From CAIPVR01 sp049316905 (GTDB taxonomy: Bacteria; Actinomycetota; Acidimicrobiia; Acidimicrobiales; Microtrichaceae), in NCBI GenBank assembly GCA_049316905.1, contig JBMOJH010000149.1, forward strand, positions 1-6,257: a stretch of 6,257 nt of DNA. Direction: 5' to 3'. The position numbers and the translations under genes were made by a program. Positions 1 through 5,311 of this stretch are shown here, one piece after another; the first letter of the stretch is position 1, and every line of letters begins with the position of its first letter. The notes beneath the pieces were generated by a model. It saw only the letters and a program-made list of their open reading frames with translations. It ran no database searches and was not told where the DNA came from.

Positions 1-48
1 CCGACCACTGCCCCGACCACTGCCCCGACCACTGCCCCGACGACCGGC
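1..48 (+). repeat. 12-bp tandem repeat encoding Pro-Thr-Thr-Ala
   Basis: The unit CCGACCACTGCC occurs three times exactly (1-12, 13-24, 25-36), and a fourth degenerate copy follows at 37-48. In the frame of the acyltransferase it reads PTTA, PTTA, PTTA, PTTG, followed by RALV. The array touches the window edge, so its full length cannot be seen. The period is a multiple of three, so copy-number change by slippage would keep the frame. The DNA repeat is seen directly; that it is translated is inferred from the open frame. Confidence 0.85.
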
Positions 49-888
49 CGGGCGCTCGTGCCCGTCCCGGACCCGGAGCCGGGCGCGGAGGAGCCGCACG
101 AGCCGCGCACCGGCGACGTGGACGAGTGGGGCCGCTCCGAGCACATGCGGGCCATCGCCCGGCGCATCTACGACCCCGTGTACCGCCGGTGGTTCCGCGC
201 CGAGTGGGAGGGCCTGGAGAAGATCCCCACCGACGGCGGCGCGCTGCTCGTGGCCAACCACGCGGCGGCCATCCCGTCCGACGCCCCCGTGATCATGCAC
301 GGCATCGAGACCGAGCTCGACCGGCCGGTCTACGGGCTCGCCGACAACTTCTTCCGGGAGGTCCCGGTGGTGGGCACGCTGTGGTCCCGCCTCGGCGGCC
401 TGCCCGCGCACCCCGACAACGCCTACCGCCTCCTGCACGACCAGAAGCAGCTCGTGCTGGTGTTCCCCGAGGGCACCAAGGGCCCGGCGAAGCTGTACCG
501 GGAGCGCTACCAGCTGCGGCGCTTCGGTCGGGGCGGGTTCGTGGAGATCGCCATGCGCGCCGGCGTACCCGTGATCCCGATCGCGGTGGTCGGCGCCGAG
601 GAGTCGATGCCCACCATGGTGCGGGTGCCGCACCTGGCGTCGCTGATCGGGGTCCCGTACCTCCCGATCACCGCCAACATGCTCGCGATGGGCCCGTTCG
701 GGGTGGTCGGCTACTTCCCGGCGAAGTTCAAGCTGCGGGTGCTCGACCCCGTCCACTTCGACGTGCCGGCGTCCCAGGAGCGCTACTCCAAGTCCCGGGT
801 GATGGAGGAGTCCGAGGCGATCCGGGACCGGATCCAGAACGCCCTCTACGACATGCTCCGCGCCCGGCGGAGCGTGTGGTTCGGCTGA
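1..888 (+). CDS. PlsC/LPLAT-type acyltransferase, 5' end beyond the window
   Basis: Membrane-associated acyltransferase of the glycerol-phosphate/lysophospholipid acyltransferase fold, expected to move an acyl chain from acyl-CoA or acyl-ACP to a lipid or glycolipid hydroxyl; the acceptor is not known. Counting from the GTG at 58 as residue 1, the catalytic block is N67-H68 with an aspartate at D75, so the spacing is H-x6-D rather than the textbook H-x4-D. The acceptor-phosphate block FPEGTKG lies at 136-142, and the late hydrophobic block VPVIPIAVVG at 170-179. From memory, mycobacterial Rv0502 has the same H-x6-D spacing and a similar RFGRGGF segment (here 155-161). The frame has no stop from base 1, and the GTG at 58 has no Shine-Dalgarno sequence before it, so the true start is probably upstream and the N-terminus carries a Pro/Thr repeat. 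The next gene starts 7 bases after the stop, so the two are likely co-transcribed. Family call firm; substrate unknown; start uncertain. Confidence 0.88.
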   Translation, partial: PTTAPTTAPTTAPTTGRALVPVPDPEPGAEEPHEPRTGDVDEWGRSEHMRAIARRIYDPVYRRWFRAEWEGLEKIPTDGGALLVANHAAAIPSDAPVIMHGIETELDRPVYGLADNFFREVPVVGTLWSRLGGLPAHPDNAYRLLHDQKQLVLVFPEGTKGPAKLYRERYQLRRFGRGGFVEIAMRAGVPVIPIAVVGAEESMPTMVRVPHLASLIGVPYLPITANMLAMGPFGVVGYFPAKFKLRVLDPVHFDVPASQERYSKSRVMEESEAIRDRIQNALYDMLRARRSVWFG

Positions 889-891
889 GGT
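887..891 (+). promoter_or_regulatory. Ribosome binding site GAGGT of the SDR gene
   Basis: GAGGT overlaps the acyltransferase stop codon (TGA 886-888) and lies four bases before the ATG at 896. This fixes the SDR start and suggests translational coupling with the upstream gene. Confidence 0.7.
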
Positions 892-895
892 CCGG

Positions 896-2005
896 ATGAC
901 CGCCCCGCCCCCTCCACCCCCGCCCGCCGACGCGCCCGGGCCGGTCCGTCGCCCCGGCGCACCGCCCCGGGCGCGGCGCGTGCTCGTCACCGGTCTCGGC
1001 ACCTTCTGGGGCGGGCGCGTGGCCCAGGCGCTGGAACAGGACCCGCAGGTGGAGGTGATCGTCGGCCTCGACACCACCGAGCCGACCGTGGAGCTGGAGC
1101 GCACCGAGTACGTCCGGGTGGACGCCAACTACTCGATCCTCGCCCGCATCGTGCGGGCCGCCCAGATCGACACGATCATCCACACGTTCCTCGTGGTGGA
1201 CCCCACGCAGATGTCGCGGCGGGCCATGCACGAGATCAACGTGATCGGCACGATGAACCTGTTCGCCGCGGCCTCCGCGCCGGCGTCCACGGTGCGCAAC
1301 GTGATCGTGAAGTCGTCGACCATGGTCTACGGCTGTGCGGCCGAGGACCCGGTCTGGTTCCGCGAGGACACCGCCCGCAGCCGCACGGCGCGCAGCGGCA
1401 TCGAGCGCAGCCTCGAGGCAGTGGAGAGCTACGTCCGCGACTTCGCGGAGGACAACCCCCACGTGAACGTGGCGCTCCTGCGGTTCTCCAACGTGATCGG
1501 CTCCGAGATCGAGACGCCGCTCAGCCGGGCGCTCGAGCTGCCGGTGGTGCCCTCGCTCGCCGGGTTCGACCCCCGGTTCCAGTTCGTCCACGAGCGCGAC
1601 GTCATCCGCTCGATGCTCTTCGTGCTCGACCGGAATCTTCCCGGCGTGTTCAACGTGGCCGGCGACGGGCTGCTGCCGTGGAGCGAGGTGGTCCGGATCT
1701 GCGGCAAGCGCACCGTCGCCCTGCCGCCCTGGGGCACGCAGTTCCTCACGAGGCCGCTGGCCCAGCTCGGCCTCGTCGACCTGCCGGACGAGTACCTGCA
1801 GCTGCTGCGCTACGGCCGCGGCGTGGACAACTCGCGACTGAAGGACCTCGGCTTCCGCTACGAGTTCACCTCGGCCGGCGCGGTGGAGGCGTTCATCGAG
1901 GCGGTGCGGTTGCGGAGCACCATCGGCGAGGGGGCGGGCACGTACCGCTACGAGCGCGACGTGGAGCAGTTCTTCCGCCACTCCCCCGCCGTCGTCCGGG
2001 ACTGA
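896..2005 (+). CDS. NAD-dependent epimerase/dehydratase-like extended SDR with atypical active site
   Basis: 369-residue cytosolic Rossmann-fold protein of the extended short-chain dehydrogenase/reductase type, commonly annotated UDP-glucose 4-epimerase-like. The N-terminus is low-complexity with seven consecutive prolines (4-10). The nucleotide loop is VTGLGTFWGG at 31-40, where the middle glycine of TGxxGxxG is displaced. D59 after the second strand suggests NAD rather than NADP, and D76 fits the adenine-binding position. IIHTFLV at 94-100 replaces the usual VIHLAA. SSTMVYG at 140-146 is the normal serine/threonine segment, but the catalytic YxxxK expected about 25 residues later is absent: the region reads ARSGIERSLEAVE (165-177). 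From memory, mycobacterial Rv0501 (GalE-like) is similar throughout and is also atypical there, and the CDD subgroup of such epimerases notes incomplete active-site tetrads. It forms an operon with the acyltransferase. A sugar-nucleotide-binding or altered-chemistry role is possible; true epimerase activity is doubtful. Confidence 0.87.
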   Translation: MTAPPPPPPPADAPGPVRRPGAPPRARRVLVTGLGTFWGGRVAQALEQDPQVEVIVGLDTTEPTVELERTEYVRVDANYSILARIVRAAQIDTIIHTFLVVDPTQMSRRAMHEINVIGTMNLFAAASAPASTVRNVIVKSSTMVYGCAAEDPVWFREDTARSRTARSGIERSLEAVESYVRDFAEDNPHVNVALLRFSNVIGSEIETPLSRALELPVVPSLAGFDPRFQFVHERDVIRSMLFVLDRNLPGVFNVAGDGLLPWSEVVRICGKRTVALPPWGTQFLTRPLAQLGLVDLPDEYLQLLRYGRGVDNSRLKDLGFRYEFTSAGAVEAFIEAVRLRSTIGEGAGTYRYERDVEQFFRHSPAVVRD

Positions 2006-2050
2006 GCAGCACCCAGCCACCCGCTCACGCACCCTCCCGCCCCCGCCCCC

Positions 2051-2074
2051 GCACGCGCCGCCGCGACCGCGTGC
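2051..2074 (+). other. 7-bp inverted repeat in the gap after the SDR gene
   Basis: GCACGCG (2051-2057) and CGCGTGC (2068-2074) are perfect complements with a 10-base loop. No T-run follows, so it is not a standard intrinsic terminator. It sits 46 bases after the SDR stop and could end the SDR transcript, stabilise its 3' end, or serve as a protein site upstream of the methyltransferase promoter. Short GC-rich inverted repeats are common by chance in DNA of this composition. Confidence 0.3.
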
Positions 2075-2087
2075 CCGGACCGGTTCG

Positions 2088-2099
2088 CGGGACGTCCCG
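2088..2099 (+). promoter_or_regulatory. 12-bp perfect palindrome, candidate operator of the methyltransferase gene
   Basis: CGGGACGTCCCG is a perfect 12-base palindrome ending one base before a TANNNT -10 box. A dimeric regulator bound here would cover the promoter spacer and block RNA polymerase, so repression is the natural inference. No regulator gene lies in the window to support it. Confidence 0.4.
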
Positions 2100-2100
2100 A

Positions 2101-2106
2101 TACCGT
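2101..2106 (+). promoter_or_regulatory. Candidate -10 box TACCGT, leaderless start for the methyltransferase
   Basis: TACCGT matches the actinobacterial TANNNT consensus and is followed by exactly six bases (CGGAGG) and then the ATG at 2113. A normal -10 to +1 distance would put the transcript start on the A of the ATG. No convincing -35 was found, which is common in actinobacteria. The GGAGG at 2108-2112 directly abuts the ATG with no spacer, which is poor for use as a Shine-Dalgarno sequence and favours the leaderless reading. Confidence 0.45.
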
Positions 2107-2112
2107 CGGAGG

Positions 2113-3168
2113 ATGTCGCTGCACACCGACGCGTCCCGTTCCGTCATGGCCGCCGACGGCTACTACAACCGTCACTCCGAACGGCAGGCCCAGGCCGCCG
2201 AGATGGGGACGGGGTGGCTGGCCGAGGCCGCCGCGGCCGTCCCCCTGCCCGACGCCCTGCCCGTCGCCATCGCGGACTACGGCTCGGCCCAGGGGCGCAA
2301 CTCGATGGCCCCGATGCGGGCCGCGGTCGAGGCCGTCCGCTCCCGCTCGGACGCCCAGATCGAGGTGATCCACACCGACCTGCCGGCCAACGACTTCGCC
2401 ACGTTGTTCCGGCTGTTCGAGGAGGACCACTCCTCCTACCTGCGGGGCTTCACCGAGGTCTACCCGTACGCGATCGGCCGGTCGTTCTACAAGCCCCTGT
2501 TCCCCACCGGGACGCTGCACCTCGGGTGGTCGTGCGTGAGCACCCACTGGCTGAGCCACGTCCCGCGGACCGGCATCCGGGCGCTCATGCCGGCACTCGC
2601 GGCGCCCGAGGACCGGGAGGCCTTCGCCCGCCAGGCGGCCGATGACTGGTCGGCGTTCCTGACCGCCCGCGCCCAGGAGCTCGACGTGGGTGGCCGTGTG
2701 GTCATGGTCCAGCCGTGCGCGCACCCGGACGGGACCAGCGGCGGCGAGACCCTGGCCCGGGTGATGGCCGAGGTCCGCGACTCGATGGTGGAGGATGGCC
2801 GACTCCCGCTGCACGTGGCGGACCGGATGCTCATCCCCGCCTGGATGCGCACCGTGGACGAGTACGTGGCGCCGATCGACGACCACCCGCACCTCCGCCT
2901 GCTCAGGATCGAGGTCGTGGACCAGCTCCCCGACCCCGACCGCGCGCGGCTGCTCGCGGACCGCGACGTGCACGCCTACGCACACTCCGTGGCGGCCTCC
3001 GCCCGGGCCTGGAGCGAGCACATGCTCTTCGGCGAGGTGGACGACGACGGCGTCACGGCGGACGAGTTCTACCGCCGGCTCGAGGAGGAGATCGCCGCCC
3101 ACCCCGGTGACGGCGAGCTGCCCGTGCCGCACCTCCTCTTCGAGTTCGAGCGCACCGAGCGCCGCTGA
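2113..3168 (+). CDS. SABATH-family SAM-dependent carboxyl methyltransferase (plant salicylate methyltransferase type)
   Basis: 351-residue soluble enzyme expected to transfer a methyl group from S-adenosylmethionine to the carboxylate of a small acid, giving a methyl ester. The family blocks appear in order. Y18, S22 and Q25 lie in YNRHSERQ, matching the substrate/SAM segment Y-x3-S-x2-Q of plant enzymes. IADYGSAQGRNS (53-64) has the SAM-binding D55. HTDLPANDF (87-95) corresponds to the plant NDLPGNDF motif. SFYKPLFP (124-131) is followed by STHWLSHVP (143-151), whose H145-W146 pair corresponds to the salicylate-contacting His-Trp. DDWSAFLTARAQEL then GGRVV (177-197) completes the core. Length is close to that of the plant enzymes (about 360). 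The start at 2113 is chosen from the -10 box six bases upstream and the N-terminal motif position; an ATG at 2146 is the alternative. Substrate cannot be read from sequence. The gene is not obviously linked to its neighbours and converges with the glycosyltransferase. Confidence 0.88.
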   Translation: MSLHTDASRSVMAADGYYNRHSERQAQAAEMGTGWLAEAAAAVPLPDALPVAIADYGSAQGRNSMAPMRAAVEAVRSRSDAQIEVIHTDLPANDFATLFRLFEEDHSSYLRGFTEVYPYAIGRSFYKPLFPTGTLHLGWSCVSTHWLSHVPRTGIRALMPALAAPEDREAFARQAADDWSAFLTARAQELDVGGRVVMVQPCAHPDGTSGGETLARVMAEVRDSMVEDGRLPLHVADRMLIPAWMRTVDEYVAPIDDHPHLRLLRIEVVDQLPDPDRARLLADRDVHAYAHSVAASARAWSEHMLFGEVDDDGVTADEFYRRLEEEIAAHPGDGELPVPHLLFEFERTERR

Positions 3169-3174
3169 GCGCTC
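3157..3174 (+). terminator. GC hairpin over the methyltransferase stop codon
   Basis: GAGCGC (3157-3162) pairs with GCGCTC (3169-3174) around a six-base loop, CGCTGA, holding the stop codon. No T-run follows. It lies where the convergent methyltransferase and glycosyltransferase transcripts meet, so a terminator-like or 3'-end-stabilising role is possible but weakly supported. Confidence 0.3.
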
Positions 3175-3183
3175 CGCCGCCCG

Positions 3184-4416
3184 TCAGCCCGCGGTCGCGC
3201 GGGCGAGTTCGGTGACGCGCCCGCGGATGCCCGCCCACGTGTAGCGCTCCCCGAAGAGGTCGGCCCCGGCGTCGGCCAGTCGCTGGCGCAGTGCACCGTC
3301 GCCCAGGAGGCGCAGGCAGGCGTCAGCGAACCCCCGGGCGTCGTCCGCGACGAGAGCGGTGGCGCCGTCGACCACGTCGATGCCCTCGCAGCCGACCGTG
3401 GTGGTCACGAGCGGCAGGTGGTGCGCGAGGGCCTCCACGACCTTCAGCCGGGTGCCGGCGCCCACCCGGATGGGGACCACGGACACGTCGGTCAGGTCGA
3501 GCTCGGCCCGCAGGTCGGGCACCCGCCCGACGAGCTCCACCCCCGCCTCGCCACGCACCCACTCCACGAGCTCCGCGCCCCGGCCGACCACCCGGAACCG
3601 GGCGTCGGGCCGGTGCGTCCGCACGATCGGGAACACCTCGCGCACGAACCACTCCACGGCCTCGGTGTTCGGCTCGTAGTCGAGGGCCCCCACGAAGCCG
3701 AGCACCGGTGCGCCGCCACCCCGCACCACCGTGCGGTCCACCCTCGGCGCCGATGGGGGCTCGCACCCGTTGGGCACCACCACGGCGTTCGCCACGCCCG
3801 AGCGGTCCGCGTCGAGGTCGCTGCACACCACCACGTGGTCCACCTGCTCCGCGCACCGGCGCTGCACGGCGTCCCACCGGCGCTCGTCGACCAGGTCGAA
3901 GCCCCGCGACACCGCCCACCGGCCGGCGACCCGGGCCCGCGCCGCGGCGTCCGCACCGGGCGCGTACCGGGGCGGGATCCGTCGCCGGAGCCGCAGGGCC
4001 AGGTGCTCGAGGTTGTCGAAGTCGACCACGGCGGGGGTGTCGCCGAACCGGGTGTGCACCGGCCACCACGTGTCCACGTGGGAGTACCAGACGAGGTCGT
4101 AGGGGCCGCGGGCCCAGTCGTCGAGCTCGGCGAGGGCCGCGGTCCAGTCGACCGACAGCAGGCGGCGGGGCAGGTCGCCGCGGACCCACTCGCCCAACCA
4201 GTCACGGGTGCCGCGCTCACCGGGCACCGCGACGGCGCGGGTGCGGGCCACGCCGGGCCACGGCGCCGCCTCGGGCGGCGGCGAACCCGGCCGGTCGAGG
4301 GTGAACACGTCCACCTCGCCGGCGGCGGCCAGGCCGCCGATCATCTGGGTCAGGCGCTGGCGGTAACCGTCCACGGCGGGCCATGGATACAGTTCCGCGA
4401 CCACCAGGCTCCTCAC
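3184..4416 (-). CDS. GT4-family (GT-B fold) glycosyltransferase
   Basis: 410-residue glycosyltransferase expected to transfer a sugar from a nucleotide-activated donor with retention, probably for exopolysaccharide or a cell-envelope glycan. The N-terminal domain opens with SLVVAELYPWPAVDGYRQRL (3-22), the usual first strand and acceptor-side loop of this family. The linker region has VVVPNGCE (212-219). The C-terminal donor domain starts at FVGALDYEPNTEAVEWF (241-257) and continues with RVVGRGA (275-281) and GAGTRLKVVEAL (319-330), in which R323, K325 and E328 fit the donor-phosphate and sugar contacts of GT4 enzymes. VTTTVGCEGI follows (337-346). The arrangement resembles the PslH/exosortase-linked sugar transferase subgroup. 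No signal peptide or membrane helix is evident, so it is cytosolic, perhaps peripheral at the membrane. The start is GTG with no Shine-Dalgarno sequence; a TACGGT box lies eight bases before it. It is divergent from the crotonase gene. Donor and acceptor are unknown. Confidence 0.9.
   Translation of the reverse strand: MRSLVVAELYPWPAVDGYRQRLTQMIGGLAAAGEVDVFTLDRPGSPPPEAAPWPGVARTRAVAVPGERGTRDWLGEWVRGDLPRRLLSVDWTAALAELDDWARGPYDLVWYSHVDTWWPVHTRFGDTPAVVDFDNLEHLALRLRRRIPPRYAPGADAAARARVAGRWAVSRGFDLVDERRWDAVQRRCAEQVDHVVVCSDLDADRSGVANAVVVPNGCEPPSAPRVDRTVVRGGGAPVLGFVGALDYEPNTEAVEWFVREVFPIVRTHRPDARFRVVGRGAELVEWVRGEAGVELVGRVPDLRAELDLTDVSVVPIRVGAGTRLKVVEALAHHLPLVTTTVGCEGIDVVDGATALVADDARGFADACLRLLGDGALRQRLADAGADLFGERYTWAGIRGRVTELARATAG
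3187..3204 (-). terminator. 7-bp hairpin at the 3' end of the glycosyltransferase gene
   Basis: GCCCGCG (3187-3193) and CGCGGGC (3198-3204) form a 7-bp stem with a four-base loop, covering the last codons just before the minus-strand TGA (3184-3186). Being a hairpin on either strand, it could act in both directions between the convergent genes. There is no T-run, and the constraint of coding sequence makes chance a fair explanation. Confidence 0.3.
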
Positions 4417-4487
4417 GGCGCCGCACCGTACCGTAGGGACCGGTCGGCCACCGACGTGGGGTCACGACGGCGACGGGAGGCCGACCG
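4417..4487. promoter_or_regulatory. Divergent promoter region with overlapping -10-like boxes
   Basis: This 71-base gap separates the divergent glycosyltransferase and crotonase genes. On the minus strand TACGGT occurs twice, overlapping by one base (4435-4430 and 4430-4425); the nearer copy is eight bases before the glycosyltransferase GTG. On the plus strand TACCGT lies at 4429-4434, which would start a crotonase transcript near 4441 with a leader of about 47 bases. The boxes share the same 11 bases (4425-4435), so polymerase could serve only one direction at a time. No clear -35 was found for either direction. Confidence 0.45.
4475..4480 (+). promoter_or_regulatory. Ribosome binding site GGGAGG of the crotonase gene
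   Basis: GGGAGG with a seven-base spacer before the ATG at 4488 is a strong, well-placed Shine-Dalgarno sequence and fixes this start. Confidence 0.8.
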
Positions 4488-5243
4488 ATGGCGCAGGTCC
4501 ACGTGGAGCGACACGACCGGGTGGCGGTGCTCACCGTGGACGATGCGGCCCGGCGGAACGCCCTGTCGCTGGGGTTGTGCGAGGCGCTCGCGGGGACGGT
4601 CGCCGAACTGGAGGGCGACCCCGGGGTGGGTGCGCTGGTGGTCACCGGGGCGGGACGGGCCTTCTCCGCGGGCGCCGACCTGTCCGAGCTCGGCGACTCC
4701 CGGCGGGACGGCCTGCTCGCCATCTACGAGGGCTTCCTCGCCCTGGCCCGCTCGCCGCTGCCCACCCTGGCGGCGGTCAACGGCGCCGCGGTGGGTGCCG
4801 GCATGAACCTCGCGCTCGCGTGCGACCTCCGTCTGGCCGGCCGCTCGGCGAGATTCGACACCCGCTTCCTCGACCTCGGGATCCACCCCGGGGGCGGCCA
4901 CACCTGGATGTTCCGGCGCATCGCGGGCCAGCAGGCCGTGACCGCCGCGGTGCTGTTCGGCCAGGTGCTCGACGGAACCGAGGCCGAGCGCGCCGGGCTC
5001 GTCTGGCGCTGCGTCGAGGACGACGAGCTGCTCGCCACCGCGGTGGAGGTGGCGGCCCGGGCCGCCGCCGCGCCGCCGGAGCTCTCGCGACGGACCAAGC
5101 GGACCATCGCGGACATGGCCGGGATCGCCACGCACGCCGAGGCGGTGGACCGGGAGCTCGAGGTGCAGCTCTGGTCGATGGACCAGCCGGAGTTCGCCGA
5201 GCGCCTCGCCGCGCTGCAGGCCCGCATCACCCGCCGCGACTGA
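4488..5243 (+). CDS. Crotonase-superfamily (enoyl-CoA hydratase/isomerase-like) protein lacking the two catalytic Glu
   Basis: 251-residue cytosolic acyl-CoA-binding protein of the crotonase fold. RRNALS (22-27) is the usual start of the fold. FSAGADL (59-65) gives the first oxyanion-hole NH near A63, with D64 following. AAVNGAAVGAGMNLALACD (95-113) gives the second near G104. ARFDTRFLDLGIHPGGGHT (121-139) is the active-site segment. In rat mitochondrial enoyl-CoA hydratase the catalytic glutamates (E144, E164) fall in GGGCELAMMCD and FGQPEILLG. Aligned by eye, these positions are N107 and F127 here, so ordinary hydratase chemistry is unlikely although CoA-thioester binding looks intact. Some mycobacterial EchA paralogues also lack these glutamates, notably EchA6, which from memory binds acyl-CoA without hydratase activity. 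The C-terminus is a little short, ending ARITRRD. Isomerase, thioesterase-like, hydrolase or acyl-CoA carrier roles are all open. Divergent from the glycosyltransferase and convergent with the acetyltransferase. Confidence 0.9.
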   Translation: MAQVHVERHDRVAVLTVDDAARRNALSLGLCEALAGTVAELEGDPGVGALVVTGAGRAFSAGADLSELGDSRRDGLLAIYEGFLALARSPLPTLAAVNGAAVGAGMNLALACDLRLAGRSARFDTRFLDLGIHPGGGHTWMFRRIAGQQAVTAAVLFGQVLDGTEAERAGLVWRCVEDDELLATAVEVAARAAAAPPELSRRTKRTIADMAGIATHAEAVDRELEVQLWSMDQPEFAERLAALQARITRRD

Positions 5244-5251
5244 CCCGTCGC

Positions 5252-5274
5252 CGCGGATCTTCGGATCCTCCGCG
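5252..5274. terminator. Hairpin with cUUCGg tetraloop between convergent genes
   Basis: GGATC (5255-5259) and GATCC (5264-5268) pair around TTCG, giving the unusually stable C(UUCG)G tetraloop in plus-strand RNA. The flanks CGC (5252-5254) and GCG (5272-5274) can extend the stem across a three-base bulge; an alternative fold pairs CGCGGA (5252-5257) with TCCGCG (5269-5274). It starts nine bases after the crotonase stop. There is no T-run, as is common in high-GC actinobacteria, so it is a candidate rather than a textbook terminator. Confidence 0.5.
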
Positions 5275-5311
5275 ACCGTTCCGGGCGTTGCGGACCCCGA
5301 TTTCGCCGTGG

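Noticed and set aside
1..48. CRISPR array at the left edge
   Set aside because: The 12-bp units are directly abutting with no spacers and code in frame, so this is a coding minisatellite.
728..2032. Long minus-strand open frame of 434 codons opposite the acyltransferase and SDR genes
   Set aside because: Its translation is Arg/Gly/His/Val-rich with no recognisable domain. It mirrors the coding constraint of the plus-strand genes, an expected artefact at this GC content.
2038..2057. C-rich stretch as a possible C-rich Rho-utilisation site after the SDR gene
   Set aside because: It is C-rich and G-poor for too short a distance, and such tracts are common at this GC content; nothing else supports it.
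1678..2112. Extended N-terminus for the methyltransferase from a GTG at 1678
   Set aside because: The extension overlaps the SDR coding sequence in another frame and reads as Arg/Pro/His-rich shadow. The SABATH motifs begin just after the ATG at 2113, which has its own promoter.
1948..3132. Minus-strand open frame of 394 codons opposite the methyltransferase
   Set aside because: It is low-complexity and lacks any family motif, while the plus-strand frame has clear SABATH motifs over the same bases.
3418..4806. Plus-strand open frame of 462 codons opposite the glycosyltransferase and running into the crotonase
   Set aside because: His/Pro/Arg-rich shadow translation; both overlapped genes have strong domain evidence and their own starts.
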